A stretch of DNA of 19,868 nucleotides from DATGHS01 sp035307785 (GTDB taxonomy: Bacteria; Planctomycetota; Planctomycetia; Gemmatales; Gemmataceae): assembly GCA_035307785.1 (NCBI GenBank), contig DATGHS010000576.1, forward strand, positions 1-19,868, read 5' to 3'. The notes beneath the pieces are model-generated. The model worked only from the letters and a program-made list of their open reading frames with translations. It made no database searches and was not told where the DNA came from. Both the position numbers and the translations under genes were made by a program. Below, in pieces: positions 13,731 to 19,868 of this stretch. How positions within the stretch are numbered: position 1 is the stretch's first letter; the number at the start of each line of letters is the position of its first letter.

Positions 13731-16700
13731 ATGATCCCCAAGCGCATCAAACTGTCCGGCTTCCTCTGTTATCGCGAGGAGCAGGAAATCTCCTTCGACG
13801 GTTCGTCGCTGTGGATGCTGTCGGGCGTCAACGGCAGCGGCAAGTCGAGCGTCTTCGATGCCGTGACCTATGCCCTCTTCGGTCATCATCGCGGCGGCAG
13901 CCAGGGCGCGACGGAACTCGTCACCAAGGGCGAAAACGGCTTCAGTATCGAGTTCGAATTCACGCTCGACGGCGGATTGTATCAAATGCGGCGGACGCTG
14001 CGCCGCCGCGCCACCGGCACCCCAGCTTCCACGCAGCAAATCAACATTTGGCGCGATGACAAGTGGCTCCCCGTGGCCGACACCCATCGCAGGGCCGACT
14101 TCGACGACTGGGTTCGCGATCATATCGGCCTCAACTACGAGACCTTCACGTCGTCGGTGCTGCTCTTGCAAGGCCGGGCGGAGAAGTTGCTCGATTCCAC
14201 CGCCAAGGGTCGGGCCGAAGTGTTGGCCAGTATCGTTGATCTCGAGCGCTACCAGCGACTTCACGAACGGGCCGATGCGCAGAAGAAGGAATACAAGGGT
14301 CACGTCGAGACACTGCAATTTCAACTGGCCGCGCTGCCAGAAGTAACGGAAATGGAATTGCTGGCGGCCGCGAATCGAATCGAGCTTGCCGAAGAAGCCT
14401 CCGGGCAAGCGCAGGCTGAAGTCGAGCGTTTGCAAGCACTGGAATTTCAAGCGCGCCAGTGGGCTGAAGTGGAGCGACGCCTGGCGGCGGCGCACGCTCG
14501 TCGGCAGGAGGCCGGGGCGCTGCTTCAAGAAGCTGAGACCATTCAACGCCAATTGCGCCGGTTGCAGGAACTGCGCGAGGTATTGCCCCACGTGCAGGTT
14601 ATATGCCAGCAACGGCGCGAAGTGGAGCAGTCGGAAAGCCGCACGCAGGAGTTGCTGCAGCAGGTTCACGACTGGTCGGAGAAAGCCGAAAAGAATGACC
14701 ATCTGCTGGCGCAGGTTCGCCTTCAGCGCGAGAATCTGCAAAAGCGCCTGGCCAGCGACGAGAAGCAAGCGCAGGATCTGGCCCGGCAGCTTCCCGAGCT
14801 CTCGGCGGCACTGGAGCGCGTGAAACTCGCCGAGCAGCGGCGCGAGGAATTGCAGCGTCTGGAGGGCGAACTGGCCCGATTGCCTGCCGATGTGGCGGAA
14901 CGCGTGTTGAATGCCCAGAAAATCGTCGATGAACTGGTTGGATTGCAGCACGCACTGTCGCCCCTGTCGCGGCTGTTCCAACAACGCGAAGAGTTGCGGC
15001 GGTCGCTTCAGACGCTGACTTTAGCTCAAATGGAAGAGAAGAGTATCGAGGCGCGTGGCAAAGAACTCAAGGCCCGGCATGATGAAATCAAGCCGCATCT
15101 CGATTCGGCTCGGGCCGGTCTGAAGATTTGTGAAGAGAAGCTGGCCTCGGAGAAAGCGCTTTGGCAGCAGGCCAACGGCCTGTGCAGTGAATTTGAGATG
15201 CTCGAAGGCTCGAAGATTTGCCGCGCGTGCGGCCAGCCACTCACGCCGAAACACTACAAGGAAGAGCGCGGCCGCCGGGAGAAGGAACGCTACGAAGCTG
15301 AAATGCGCGTCCGGCAGGCGCAGGACGAATGGCAAACAGCCCGTGAGGCGGAGCAGAACTTCGGCGAGCAGTTTCAAAAGAACGAGCAGGAATTGCTGGC
15401 CGCGCGCGAGGCATTTCGCGATTCCCAGAAACTGGCCCAGCAAGGCTTGAAAGACAGTGAACGGCTCAAGAGCGATTGCGAACGGGCATACCAGGAACTT
15501 CCCGAACCCTTCCGGAGCCGGGTGGCGGCCTCGCCGCCTGCCGACTGGCCGGCCACGACTTATCCCGCTGCGTCGGACGTCGAAGCAGCGAAACGCACCG
15601 CGCACAACCTGGCGGCGGCGCGCCGCGATTTGGAACAAGCCCGGGCCGGGCAAACGCGCTGGAGCAACCTGAATGCGCAGCTGGGCGCGCTTCGGCAAGC
15701 CCTCGATGATCTCGCCGCCACCCTACCGCGCAATCCGCAAGAGGTGCGCCGCGAATTCGTGCGCCTCGATGCCGAACAGAAAGCCCTGGCCGGTCAGCTT
15801 CTCGCATCGCGCGAGGCCGAGAAAGAAGTTCAGAATGAATTAGACCGCTTGCATCGCGAGCGCGAAGCCGTTCAACAGGCGGTAGCAGAGCGCCAGGGCA
15901 AGCTTCAGACTGAAGAAATCACGCGCAGACATTGCCAGCAGGCGCTGATCAGCGCCCGCAAGGCCCTCACGCCCGACTGGCAGCAGCAGGCGGACCATGT
16001 GGCCCTGGCAGAACTGAATCATTTACGTGCCGAAAAGGAGGACCTGGAGAAAAGCGACGTGGAAGCGCGCGCGGATCAACTTCGCCAGGTACAAATCGAA
16101 TTGGAGTCGCTCAAGCAAACGGTGATCGATTTGGAAAAAGAGCGCGAGCAATTCCCGGCGGAAGCGCGCCGCCAGGCCGGCGCGATTCAGGTAGAACTCC
16201 AACAGGCGCGAGTTAGCGCTACCGGTCGTGTTGAGGAACTTCATGCCGCCCGCACCGAGCGCAATCAGCTCGAATCGCGCCGTCAACAGCGCGAGCAGCT
16301 TCGCGCTCAACTCGGCGAAGCCGAGCGCGAATGGAATCGCTACAAGCTGTTGTCAGAACTGCTGGGCCGCGACCGGCTGCAGCGGCACCTCGTTCGCCAG
16401 GCCGAACGCCAGATCGTCGATTACGCTAACAACGTGCTCGACCGCCTTTCGAGCGGTCAATTATTGCTCCGGCTTTCCGGAACCGACGACGGCGCGGCCG
16501 ATCGCGCCCTGGAACTGGAAGCGTACAACCGGGCCACTGGCCAGAGTCCGATCAACGTCGCCTTCCTCAGCGGCAGTCAGCGCTTCCGCGTGGCAGTGAG
16601 TTTGGCACTGGGCATCGGCCAGTACGCCAGCCGGCAGCATCGGCCGATCGAGTCAGTTATCATCGATGAAGGCTTCGGCTGCCTCGACCGCCAGGGCCGC

Positions 16701-16853
16701 CAGGTCATGATCCAGGAGCTGCAAAATCTCCGCGGCCACCTGCATTGCATTTTGCTGGTTTCGCACCAGGAGGAATTCGCCGACGCGTTCGCCACCGGCT
16801 ACCGCTTCGAACTGGCTGACGGCCATACGCGGGTGACACGGATTCAGAAATGA
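13731..16853 (+). CDS. sbcC: Exonuclease subunit SbcC (Rad50-type SMC-like ATPase)
   Basis: 1040 residues, the normal family length. Walker A is GVNGSGKS (32-39). Two long coiled-coil arms (about 180-480 and 520-870) flank a zinc hook C-R-A-C at 497-500 (KICRACGQPLT). The C-terminal ATPase half carries the signature LSGSQ (946-950), Walker B with D979-E980 (VIIDEGFGCLD) and an H-loop VSH. The protein binds ATP and DNA ends, dimerises through the hook and controls the SbcD nuclease. AGGAG 6 bases before the ATG supports the start. The gene is complete. The coiled coil uses many alanine, glutamate, arginine and glutamine codons, which create long spurious frames on the other strand. Confidence 0.95.
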   Translation: MIPKRIKLSGFLCYREEQEISFDGSSLWMLSGVNGSGKSSVFDAVTYALFGHHRGGSQGATELVTKGENGFSIEFEFTLDGGLYQMRRTLRRRATGTPASTQQINIWRDDKWLPVADTHRRADFDDWVRDHIGLNYETFTSSVLLLQGRAEKLLDSTAKGRAEVLASIVDLERYQRLHERADAQKKEYKGHVETLQFQLAALPEVTEMELLAAANRIELAEEASGQAQAEVERLQALEFQARQWAEVERRLAAAHARRQEAGALLQEAETIQRQLRRLQELREVLPHVQVICQQRREVEQSESRTQELLQQVHDWSEKAEKNDHLLAQVRLQRENLQKRLASDEKQAQDLARQLPELSAALERVKLAEQRREELQRLEGELARLPADVAERVLNAQKIVDELVGLQHALSPLSRLFQQREELRRSLQTLTLAQMEEKSIEARGKELKARHDEIKPHLDSARAGLKICEEKLASEKALWQQANGLCSEFEMLEGSKICRACGQPLTPKHYKEERGRREKERYEAEMRVRQAQDEWQTAREAEQNFGEQFQKNEQELLAAREAFRDSQKLAQQGLKDSERLKSDCERAYQELPEPFRSRVAASPPADWPATTYPAASDVEAAKRTAHNLAAARRDLEQARAGQTRWSNLNAQLGALRQALDDLAATLPRNPQEVRREFVRLDAEQKALAGQLLASREAEKEVQNELDRLHREREAVQQAVAERQGKLQTEEITRRHCQQALISARKALTPDWQQQADHVALAELNHLRAEKEDLEKSDVEARADQLRQVQIELESLKQTVIDLEKEREQFPAEARRQAGAIQVELQQARVSATGRVEELHAARTERNQLESRRQQREQLRAQLGEAEREWNRYKLLSELLGRDRLQRHLVRQAERQIVDYANNVLDRLSSGQLLLRLSGTDDGAADRALELEAYNRATGQSPINVAFLSGSQRFRVAVSLALGIGQYASRQHRPIESVIIDEGFGCLDRQGRQVMIQELQNLRGHLHCILLVSHQEEFADAFATGYRFELADGHTRVTRIQK

Positions 16854-16878
16854 CGTTTTTTGGTTCCCGGAATATGCT

Positions 16879-16910
16879 TGTCCATGGATCATTCCACCGG
16901 AATGGGGACA
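16879..16910 (+). promoter_or_regulatory. Possible hairpin over the ribosome binding site of the DinB-like gene
   Basis: CATTCC (16890-16895) pairs with GGAATG (16899-16904), and TGTCC (16879-16883) with GGACA (16906-16910). This encloses the GGGGA that serves as Shine-Dalgarno 6 bases before the ATG at 16915. It may limit translation. The GGGGACAGACC string also resembles a dispersed repeat. Confidence 0.3.
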
Positions 16911-16914
16911 GACC

Positions 16915-17394
16915 ATGAGCGTTGCCGACTTGCGTGCCTATCTCGAATTGTCGCGGAAGAAGACAAACGAGTTGATGGATGCCGTGGCCAAGCTGCCAAA
17001 CTCGGCCGAGGCGCTGGCATACCGACCCGGCCCCGGCCGCGCGCACCTGGCCTGGCAACTCATGCACATCGGCGCGACTGACGACCGGCATTTGTACACG
17101 CGCATGCGGCCCGGTCAACCAAAGGAGCCGGAATACGTGCGACGCTTCGCTTTCGGCAGCGTGCCAGACGAGAATATCCCAACGTTGGACGAGATTCGCC
17201 GTTACTTGAACGAGCGCCGGCAAGACTTGCTCGCCCATCTGGCCACACTAAAGGATGAAGACCTGCCCAAGAAGCCGCACGATCAGGCGCCCTACACTTA
17301 CCAGGAATGGATTCCCGTGCTGGCCCTGCACGAAGGGCACCACCACGGCCAGGCGCATCTCACGCTCAATCTGTATAAAGCCTCGAAGACCTAG
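16915..17394 (+). CDS. DinB-like metal-binding four-helix protein
   Basis: 159 residues with the DinB/YfiT fold pattern. H51 in helix 2 (WQLMHIGATDDRH) and the C-terminal HxxHHxGQ motif (H139, H142, H143, then GQ: LALHEGHHHGQAHLTLNLYK) would form a triad for a divalent metal. Family members include thiol-dependent transferases for bacillithiol or mycothiol, but most are unassigned and the substrate here cannot be told. It follows sbcC by 61 bases and precedes the GYD gene by 33. The DinB name comes from a damage-inducible Bacillus gene; there is no sign here of polymerase function. Confidence 0.85.
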   Translation: MSVADLRAYLELSRKKTNELMDAVAKLPNSAEALAYRPGPGRAHLAWQLMHIGATDDRHLYTRMRPGQPKEPEYVRRFAFGSVPDENIPTLDEIRRYLNERRQDLLAHLATLKDEDLPKKPHDQAPYTYQEWIPVLALHEGHHHGQAHLTLNLYKASKT

Positions 17395-17427
17395 TGCCGC
17401 TTGCGGCGGAGAAAAGGACACACTTAC

Positions 17428-17748
17428 ATGCCTACCTATGTCAACATTTTTCATCTCACACAAAAAGGCGTGGAAAACGTCCGCAAGGGGCCGGAGCGGG
17501 TTTCCGCGGCAAAGAGGCTCTACCAGGCGGTTGGCGCGAAGATCATTGCCTTCTACATGGTGATGGGCCAATACGATGCAGTGGTCATTAGCGAGGCGCC
17601 TGATGATGAAACGGCTACCAAGGCTGTGTTGGCGCTGTCGTCATTGGGCTATGTGCGCTCGGAGTCGATGCGAGCGTTCACGGAAGATGAATATCGTAAA
17701 CTCATTGAATCCTTGCCGTCGAGCTATGGAACACCGCAAGAGCGTTGA
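17428..17748 (+). CDS. GYD-domain protein
   Basis: A 106-residue protein of the GYD family, a dimeric ferredoxin-like alpha/beta barrel of unknown activity. The diagnostic motif reads MGQYDAVVISEAPDD (about residues 46-60). Before it are a first strand YVNIFHLTQKG and a helix RVSAAKRLYQAVGAKI; after it is a helix TATKAVLALSSLGYV. AAAGGA lies 9 bases before the ATG; the frame is also open upstream to a TTG at 17401 without support. Its last 23 bases overlap the next gene, which suggests translational coupling with the XRE-like protein. Confidence 0.87.
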   Translation: MPTYVNIFHLTQKGVENVRKGPERVSAAKRLYQAVGAKIIAFYMVMGQYDAVVISEAPDDETATKAVLALSSLGYVRSESMRAFTEDEYRKLIESLPSSYGTPQER

Positions 17749-17977
17749 ACAACTGTGTGCCGAGCACAGCCTTGATGTCGCCCAGCTGGCGGTCAAAGCC
17801 GGCTTGGATGAGGCGCGGGTGCTGGCCATCGTGCAAGGCCGCTGGCTGCCCGGCCCGTCGGAGCGCGACAAGATTGCCGCGTCTTTTGGCCTGAAGCGCG
17901 ACGACATCGCCTGGGGGCACAAGGCCCAGATCGCGCACGTATATGGCCATGGCCCCCAATTCGGCCGGAGCCCGTGA
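17726..17977 (+). CDS. Small XRE-like protein with His-rich YGHGP tail, copy 1
   Basis: 83 residues. The first 60 look like a five-helix XRE/Cro DNA-binding fold: VEQLCAEHS, DVAQLAVKAG, DEARVLAIVQGRW, a PSERDKIAASFGL helix and RDDIAWG. The tail WGHKAQIAHVYGHGPQ holds three histidines spaced H-x5-H-x3-H, which could bind a metal. It ends PQFGRSP. The neighbour immediately downstream is about 62% identical over 76 aligned residues. The start ATG lies inside the GYD gene, 23 bases before its end. I recall similar proteins in planctomycetes only as hypotheticals. DNA binding is inferred from pattern alone. Confidence 0.75.
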   Translation: MEHRKSVEQLCAEHSLDVAQLAVKAGLDEARVLAIVQGRWLPGPSERDKIAASFGLKRDDIAWGHKAQIAHVYGHGPQFGRSP

Positions 17978-18219
17978 TTATGGCAGAAGCGCAAAAATCA
18001 GTCGATGACCTATGCCGCGAGCAGCAAGTCAACTATCAGGAGCTGGCTGCGAAAACGGGGCTAGACGAGCAGCGCGTGCTGGCTATCGTTTTGGGCCGCT
18101 GGACTCCAAGCCCTGCGGAACGGGAGAAAATTGCCGCGGCCTTCGGACTGAAGCGCGAACAAATCGTTTGGGGCCACAAGACGCCGATTCAGCATATCTA
18201 CGGGCACGGACCGGGGTGA
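17974..18219 (+). CDS. Small XRE-like protein with His-rich YGHGP tail, copy 2
   Basis: 81 residues from a GTG that overlaps the previous stop (GTGA at 17974-17977); an ATG six bases later (17980) is the alternative start. It has the same XRE-like helices as copy 1 (VDDLCREQQ, YQELAAKTGL, DEQRVLAIVLGRW, PAEREKIAAAFGL) and the same tail, WGHKTPIQHIYGHGP, with all three histidines kept. It lacks the QFGRSP extension. About 62% identity with copy 1 shows an old tandem duplication. Differences are concentrated in helices 1 and 2; the turn before helix 3 and the tail are nearly invariant. Confidence 0.75.
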   Translation: MIMAEAQKSVDDLCREQQVNYQELAAKTGLDEQRVLAIVLGRWTPSPAEREKIAAAFGLKREQIVWGHKTPIQHIYGHGPG

Positions 18220-18234
18220 GCGATTGAGATTCGC

Positions 18235-18960
18235 ATGACCGAATCCGAATGGACCAAAAATGATAATGCTTGGGAAATGCTGGAGTTCGTGAACTCCAAA
18301 ATCAGCGAGCGCAAAGCTCGCTTATTCGGGATCTGGTGTTGCAAACACGTCGGCCATCTCCTCACCGATCAGTCCAGCCGGGCCGCAATTGAAGTGGCTG
18401 AACGGTATGTAGAGCGACTTGCAAGCAAAATTGAATTGAAACGAGCAAAACGAGCGGCTGAAACGAGAGTCGCTGAATTGGATTATCAATTCCACATAGA
18501 ATGGGAGTCATGGCAGCGGCAGGGGTACCGAAATCGAAGCGACTTGGATACGGTAGAAAGGCAGCGTGATGCAGCGCGGACTATGGTAGAACTGACGCAC
18601 CGAAATGGCGTAGTGGTTGCAGTACGGGCGATCTGGAGCGGCGTACAGTCGGCGTTGCGGGATCGACCAATTGATTCTCAGGTTTTTCGCCACAATGCAG
18701 GCGATGCCCTTCGCGACATTTTCGGGAGTCCTTTCCACCAATCATTTGTCGATCCTGATTGGTTATTATGGCGCGGTGGCACAGTACCCAAGTTGGCTCA
18801 AACAATCTACGACGACCACCGCTTCGATCTGCTTGCGATTCTGTCCGATGCTCTGCAAGAGGCAGGTTGCACACGTCGCGAGATTCTCGAACATTGCTCT
18901 TCGGTGAAACCACATGTTCGGGGCTGTTGGCTGATTGATCTCCTGCTTCACAAAGAGTAA
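18235..18960 (+). CDS. Gemmata-type multi-copy family protein of unknown function
   Basis: 241 residues. I recognise the architecture of a family found in many copies in Gemmata-like planctomycetes. An N-terminal TESEW...MLEFV segment is followed by ERKARLFGIWCCKHVGHLLTD and a helical AIEVAERYVERLASK region. After a variable alanine- and arginine-rich middle come LRDIFGSPFHQSFVDPDWLLW, VPKLAQTIYDDHRFDLLAILSDAL, EAGC and the closing PHVRGCWLIDLLLHKE. The function is unknown; no enzyme motif is visible. The gene appears less GC-rich than its neighbours, which fits an independent origin. It lies 15 bases after the second YGHGP gene with only a weak ribosome binding site. Confidence 0.8.
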   Translation: MTESEWTKNDNAWEMLEFVNSKISERKARLFGIWCCKHVGHLLTDQSSRAAIEVAERYVERLASKIELKRAKRAAETRVAELDYQFHIEWESWQRQGYRNRSDLDTVERQRDAARTMVELTHRNGVVVAVRAIWSGVQSALRDRPIDSQVFRHNAGDALRDIFGSPFHQSFVDPDWLLWRGGTVPKLAQTIYDDHRFDLLAILSDALQEAGCTRREILEHCSSVKPHVRGCWLIDLLLHKE

Positions 18961-18966
18961 CCAGCT

Positions 18967-19284
18967 TCACATCACCCGATCATGGGCCCAGGTGTAGCGC
19001 CGGCCGGTGTCATATTCCTTGTATTCTTGCGGAGTCGCGTCGTGAATTTTCTGCGGATCGAAGGCCGTATTGACCGCGCGCAACAATGAAACAATGTCGG
19101 CATCGCCGTAGCCAATGCCGCGAATCTCAAAATAATCCTTGTTCACATCGATGATGTGCAGCTTGTCTTTCCAGATGCGCACTTTGCGCAGCGAGCGCAG
19201 CTCCGCGCGCGTACGCTTGAGGAACTCCAGCGCGGCCTCCAGGTTGCCGGGCGTGAAATCGAAGGTGGCAAGGGGAGTAGTCAT
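18967..19284 (-). CDS. 105-residue hypothetical protein downstream of PFOR
   Basis: I do not recognise this protein. It is small and charged: LATFDFTPGNLEAALEFLKR at the start, a KVRIWKDKLHIIDVNKDYFEI beta-rich middle, GYGDADIVSLLRAVNTAFDP, and a tyrosine-rich end with a GRRYTWAHDRVM tail. No membrane segment, signal peptide or cysteine is present, so it should be a soluble cytoplasmic protein. The ATG at 19284 has no Shine-Dalgarno sequence; the compound repeat begins 4 bases upstream and supplies its whole leader. An in-frame TTG at 19293 is the alternative start. It follows the PFOR gene on the same strand and may share its transcript. Confidence 0.6.
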   Translation of the reverse strand: MTTPLATFDFTPGNLEAALEFLKRTRAELRSLRKVRIWKDKLHIIDVNKDYFEIRGIGYGDADIVSLLRAVNTAFDPQKIHDATPQEYKEYDTGRRYTWAHDRVM

Positions 19285-19287
19285 GAT

Positions 19288-19368
19288 TGACAAGGTGACA
19301 GGGTAACAAGTGACAGGGTGACATTGAAATCATTTACCTTGTCACCCTGTCACCGTGTCACCTTGTCA
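19288..19368. repeat. Compound inverted repeat of GTGACA-type units
   Basis: The left arm (19288-19323) repeats TGACAAGG/TGACAGGG units. The right arm (19336-19368) repeats the complement, ACCTTGTCACCCTGTCACC and onward. They are separated by about 12 bases of AT-rich loop. The outer TGACAAGGTGACA pairs perfectly with TGTCACCTTGTCA. The repeat fills the gap between the PFOR stop (19374) and the small downstream gene. Confidence 0.85.
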
Positions 19369-19373
19369 TTAAG

Positions 19374-19868
19374 TTATCGCAGCCCCGCCAGCTCCTGCAA
19401 CAGCCGCCAATTTTCGAGCCGCTCCTGCTTGGCCCAGAGCAGCGTTTCGGACGGATTGCCGTCATTGTCGAAGTGCTTGGCAAAGCGCCCCTCGCTGCGG
19501 GCGAAGTCGATGAAGGTGACTTCCTCGTTGGATTTCGGGTTCTTGAACCAATCGTCTTTCACGGCGGGGTTGCCTTGCAGGCTCAAGCGTTCCTTCACCT
19601 TTTCACCCTTGCGAGGGTCGTAAATCAGAATCGGGAACGCCCGGCTGTCAACAGCGAGGCGGGCCTGGTCGGTGGCCATGTTGTCGGCCACGCCGTGTTC
19701 CGGCTGGCAGGTGGTATAGCAGCAAACGAGGGCCGGGCCGTCGAATTCCAGGGCACCCAGGATGGCCTTGTAAAAGTGGTTAACATGAGCGCAGGTCGTC
19801 TGGGCCACATACGTCCGCGGGTGCATCATGGCGATTTGGGCGATCTCCTTGCGCCGCTCCTGCTTGCC
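19374..19868 (-). CDS. nifJ: Pyruvate:ferredoxin (flavodoxin) oxidoreductase, C-terminal part (runs off right edge)
   Basis: 164 codons of the C-terminal beta/thiamine-pyrophosphate region of a PFOR-like enzyme; the frame stays open through the window edge. Diagnostic segments are RKEIAQIAMMHPRTYVAQTT, the helix NHFYKAILGALEFDGPALVC, a CYTTCQPEHG cysteine motif, and MATDQARLAVDSRAFPILIY with DPRKGEKV. It then runs through SLQGNPAVKDDW to the end at ELAGLR. PFOR converts pyruvate and CoA to acetyl-CoA, CO2 and reduced ferredoxin, and implies anaerobic or microaerobic capacity. Whether it is the single-chain NifJ form or a separate subunit cannot be seen from this end. The stop lies 5 bases before the compound repeat. 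Confidence 0.85.
   Translation of the reverse strand, partial: GKQERRKEIAQIAMMHPRTYVAQTTCAHVNHFYKAILGALEFDGPALVCCYTTCQPEHGVADNMATDQARLAVDSRAFPILIYDPRKGEKVKERLSLQGNPAVKDDWFKNPKSNEEVTFIDFARSEGRFAKHFDNDGNPSETLLWAKQERLENWRLLQELAGLR

Noticed and set aside
13695..14984. 429-codon minus-strand frame opposite sbcC
   Set aside because: The leucine- and glutamine-rich sequence is the complement of coiled-coil codons; sbcC is intact on the plus strand.
17395..17427. GCCGC-TT-GCGGC near the GYD start as a hairpin
   Set aside because: A two-base loop is sterically poor and the stem is short; probably chance in GC-rich DNA.
1..19868. CRISPR arrays, tRNA or rRNA genes, insertion sequences, prophage or toxin-antitoxin genes
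   Set aside because: I looked through the gaps and frames and saw no regularly spaced repeats, cloverleaf-like arms, transposase motifs or phage proteins.

Overview
The window looks like chromosome from a member of the Planctomycetota, probably Pirellulales or a Gemmata-like relative. Three things suggest this. The flotillin-like FloA sits with two NfeD proteins and a proline-rich companion whose C-terminus has an LRTAxVLREIL motif. The 241-residue protein at 18235-18960 belongs to a family I know mainly as multi-copy in Gemmata-type genomes. Several intergenic gaps carry different short inverted repeats of a kind common in this phylum. The assignment rests on gene content read by eye, not on a search. 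The region reads as ordinary chromosome: there is no transposase, integrase, phage gene, CRISPR array, rRNA or recognisable tRNA.

Layout. (1) 1-535, minus strand: N-terminal part of a PAS-domain sensory protein that runs off the left edge. (2) 804-4902, minus strand: an efflux operon of a MarR regulator, a MacA/HlyD-type adaptor, an ABC ATPase and a MacB-type permease. A perfect palindrome overlaps the -10 element of its predicted promoter, which suggests autorepression. (3) 5194-6150, plus strand: an MbfA-like rubrerythrin-VIT1 fusion (iron export), then a DoxX-like membrane protein preceded by a near-perfect sigma-54 promoter. (4) 6764-7336, minus strand: an uncharacterised four-helix membrane protein that converges on the DoxX gene. 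(5) 7790-12294, plus strand: a membrane-microdomain cluster of long NfeD, short NfeD, FloA and a proline-rich protein, led by a clear sigma-70-type promoter. (6) 12358-16853, plus strand: sbcD and sbcC, separated by a 108-bp compound inverted repeat. (7) 16915-18960, plus strand: small genes encoding a DinB-like protein, a GYD-domain protein, two tandem XRE-like proteins ending in a histidine-rich WGH...H.YGHGP tail, and the 241-residue family protein. (8) 18967-19868, minus strand: a 105-residue orphan protein and the C-terminal part of a pyruvate:ferredoxin oxidoreductase that runs off the right edge.

How the genes work together. The MarR operon should pump a substrate out of the periplasm, and its ligand presumably relieves MarR repression. 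The NfeD and FloA proteins should organise membrane microdomains. SbcCD processes hairpin and double-strand-break DNA ends, which is notable in a window so rich in inverted repeats. The least explained module is GYD plus the two tandem YGHGP proteins, whose reading frames overlap as in translationally coupled genes.
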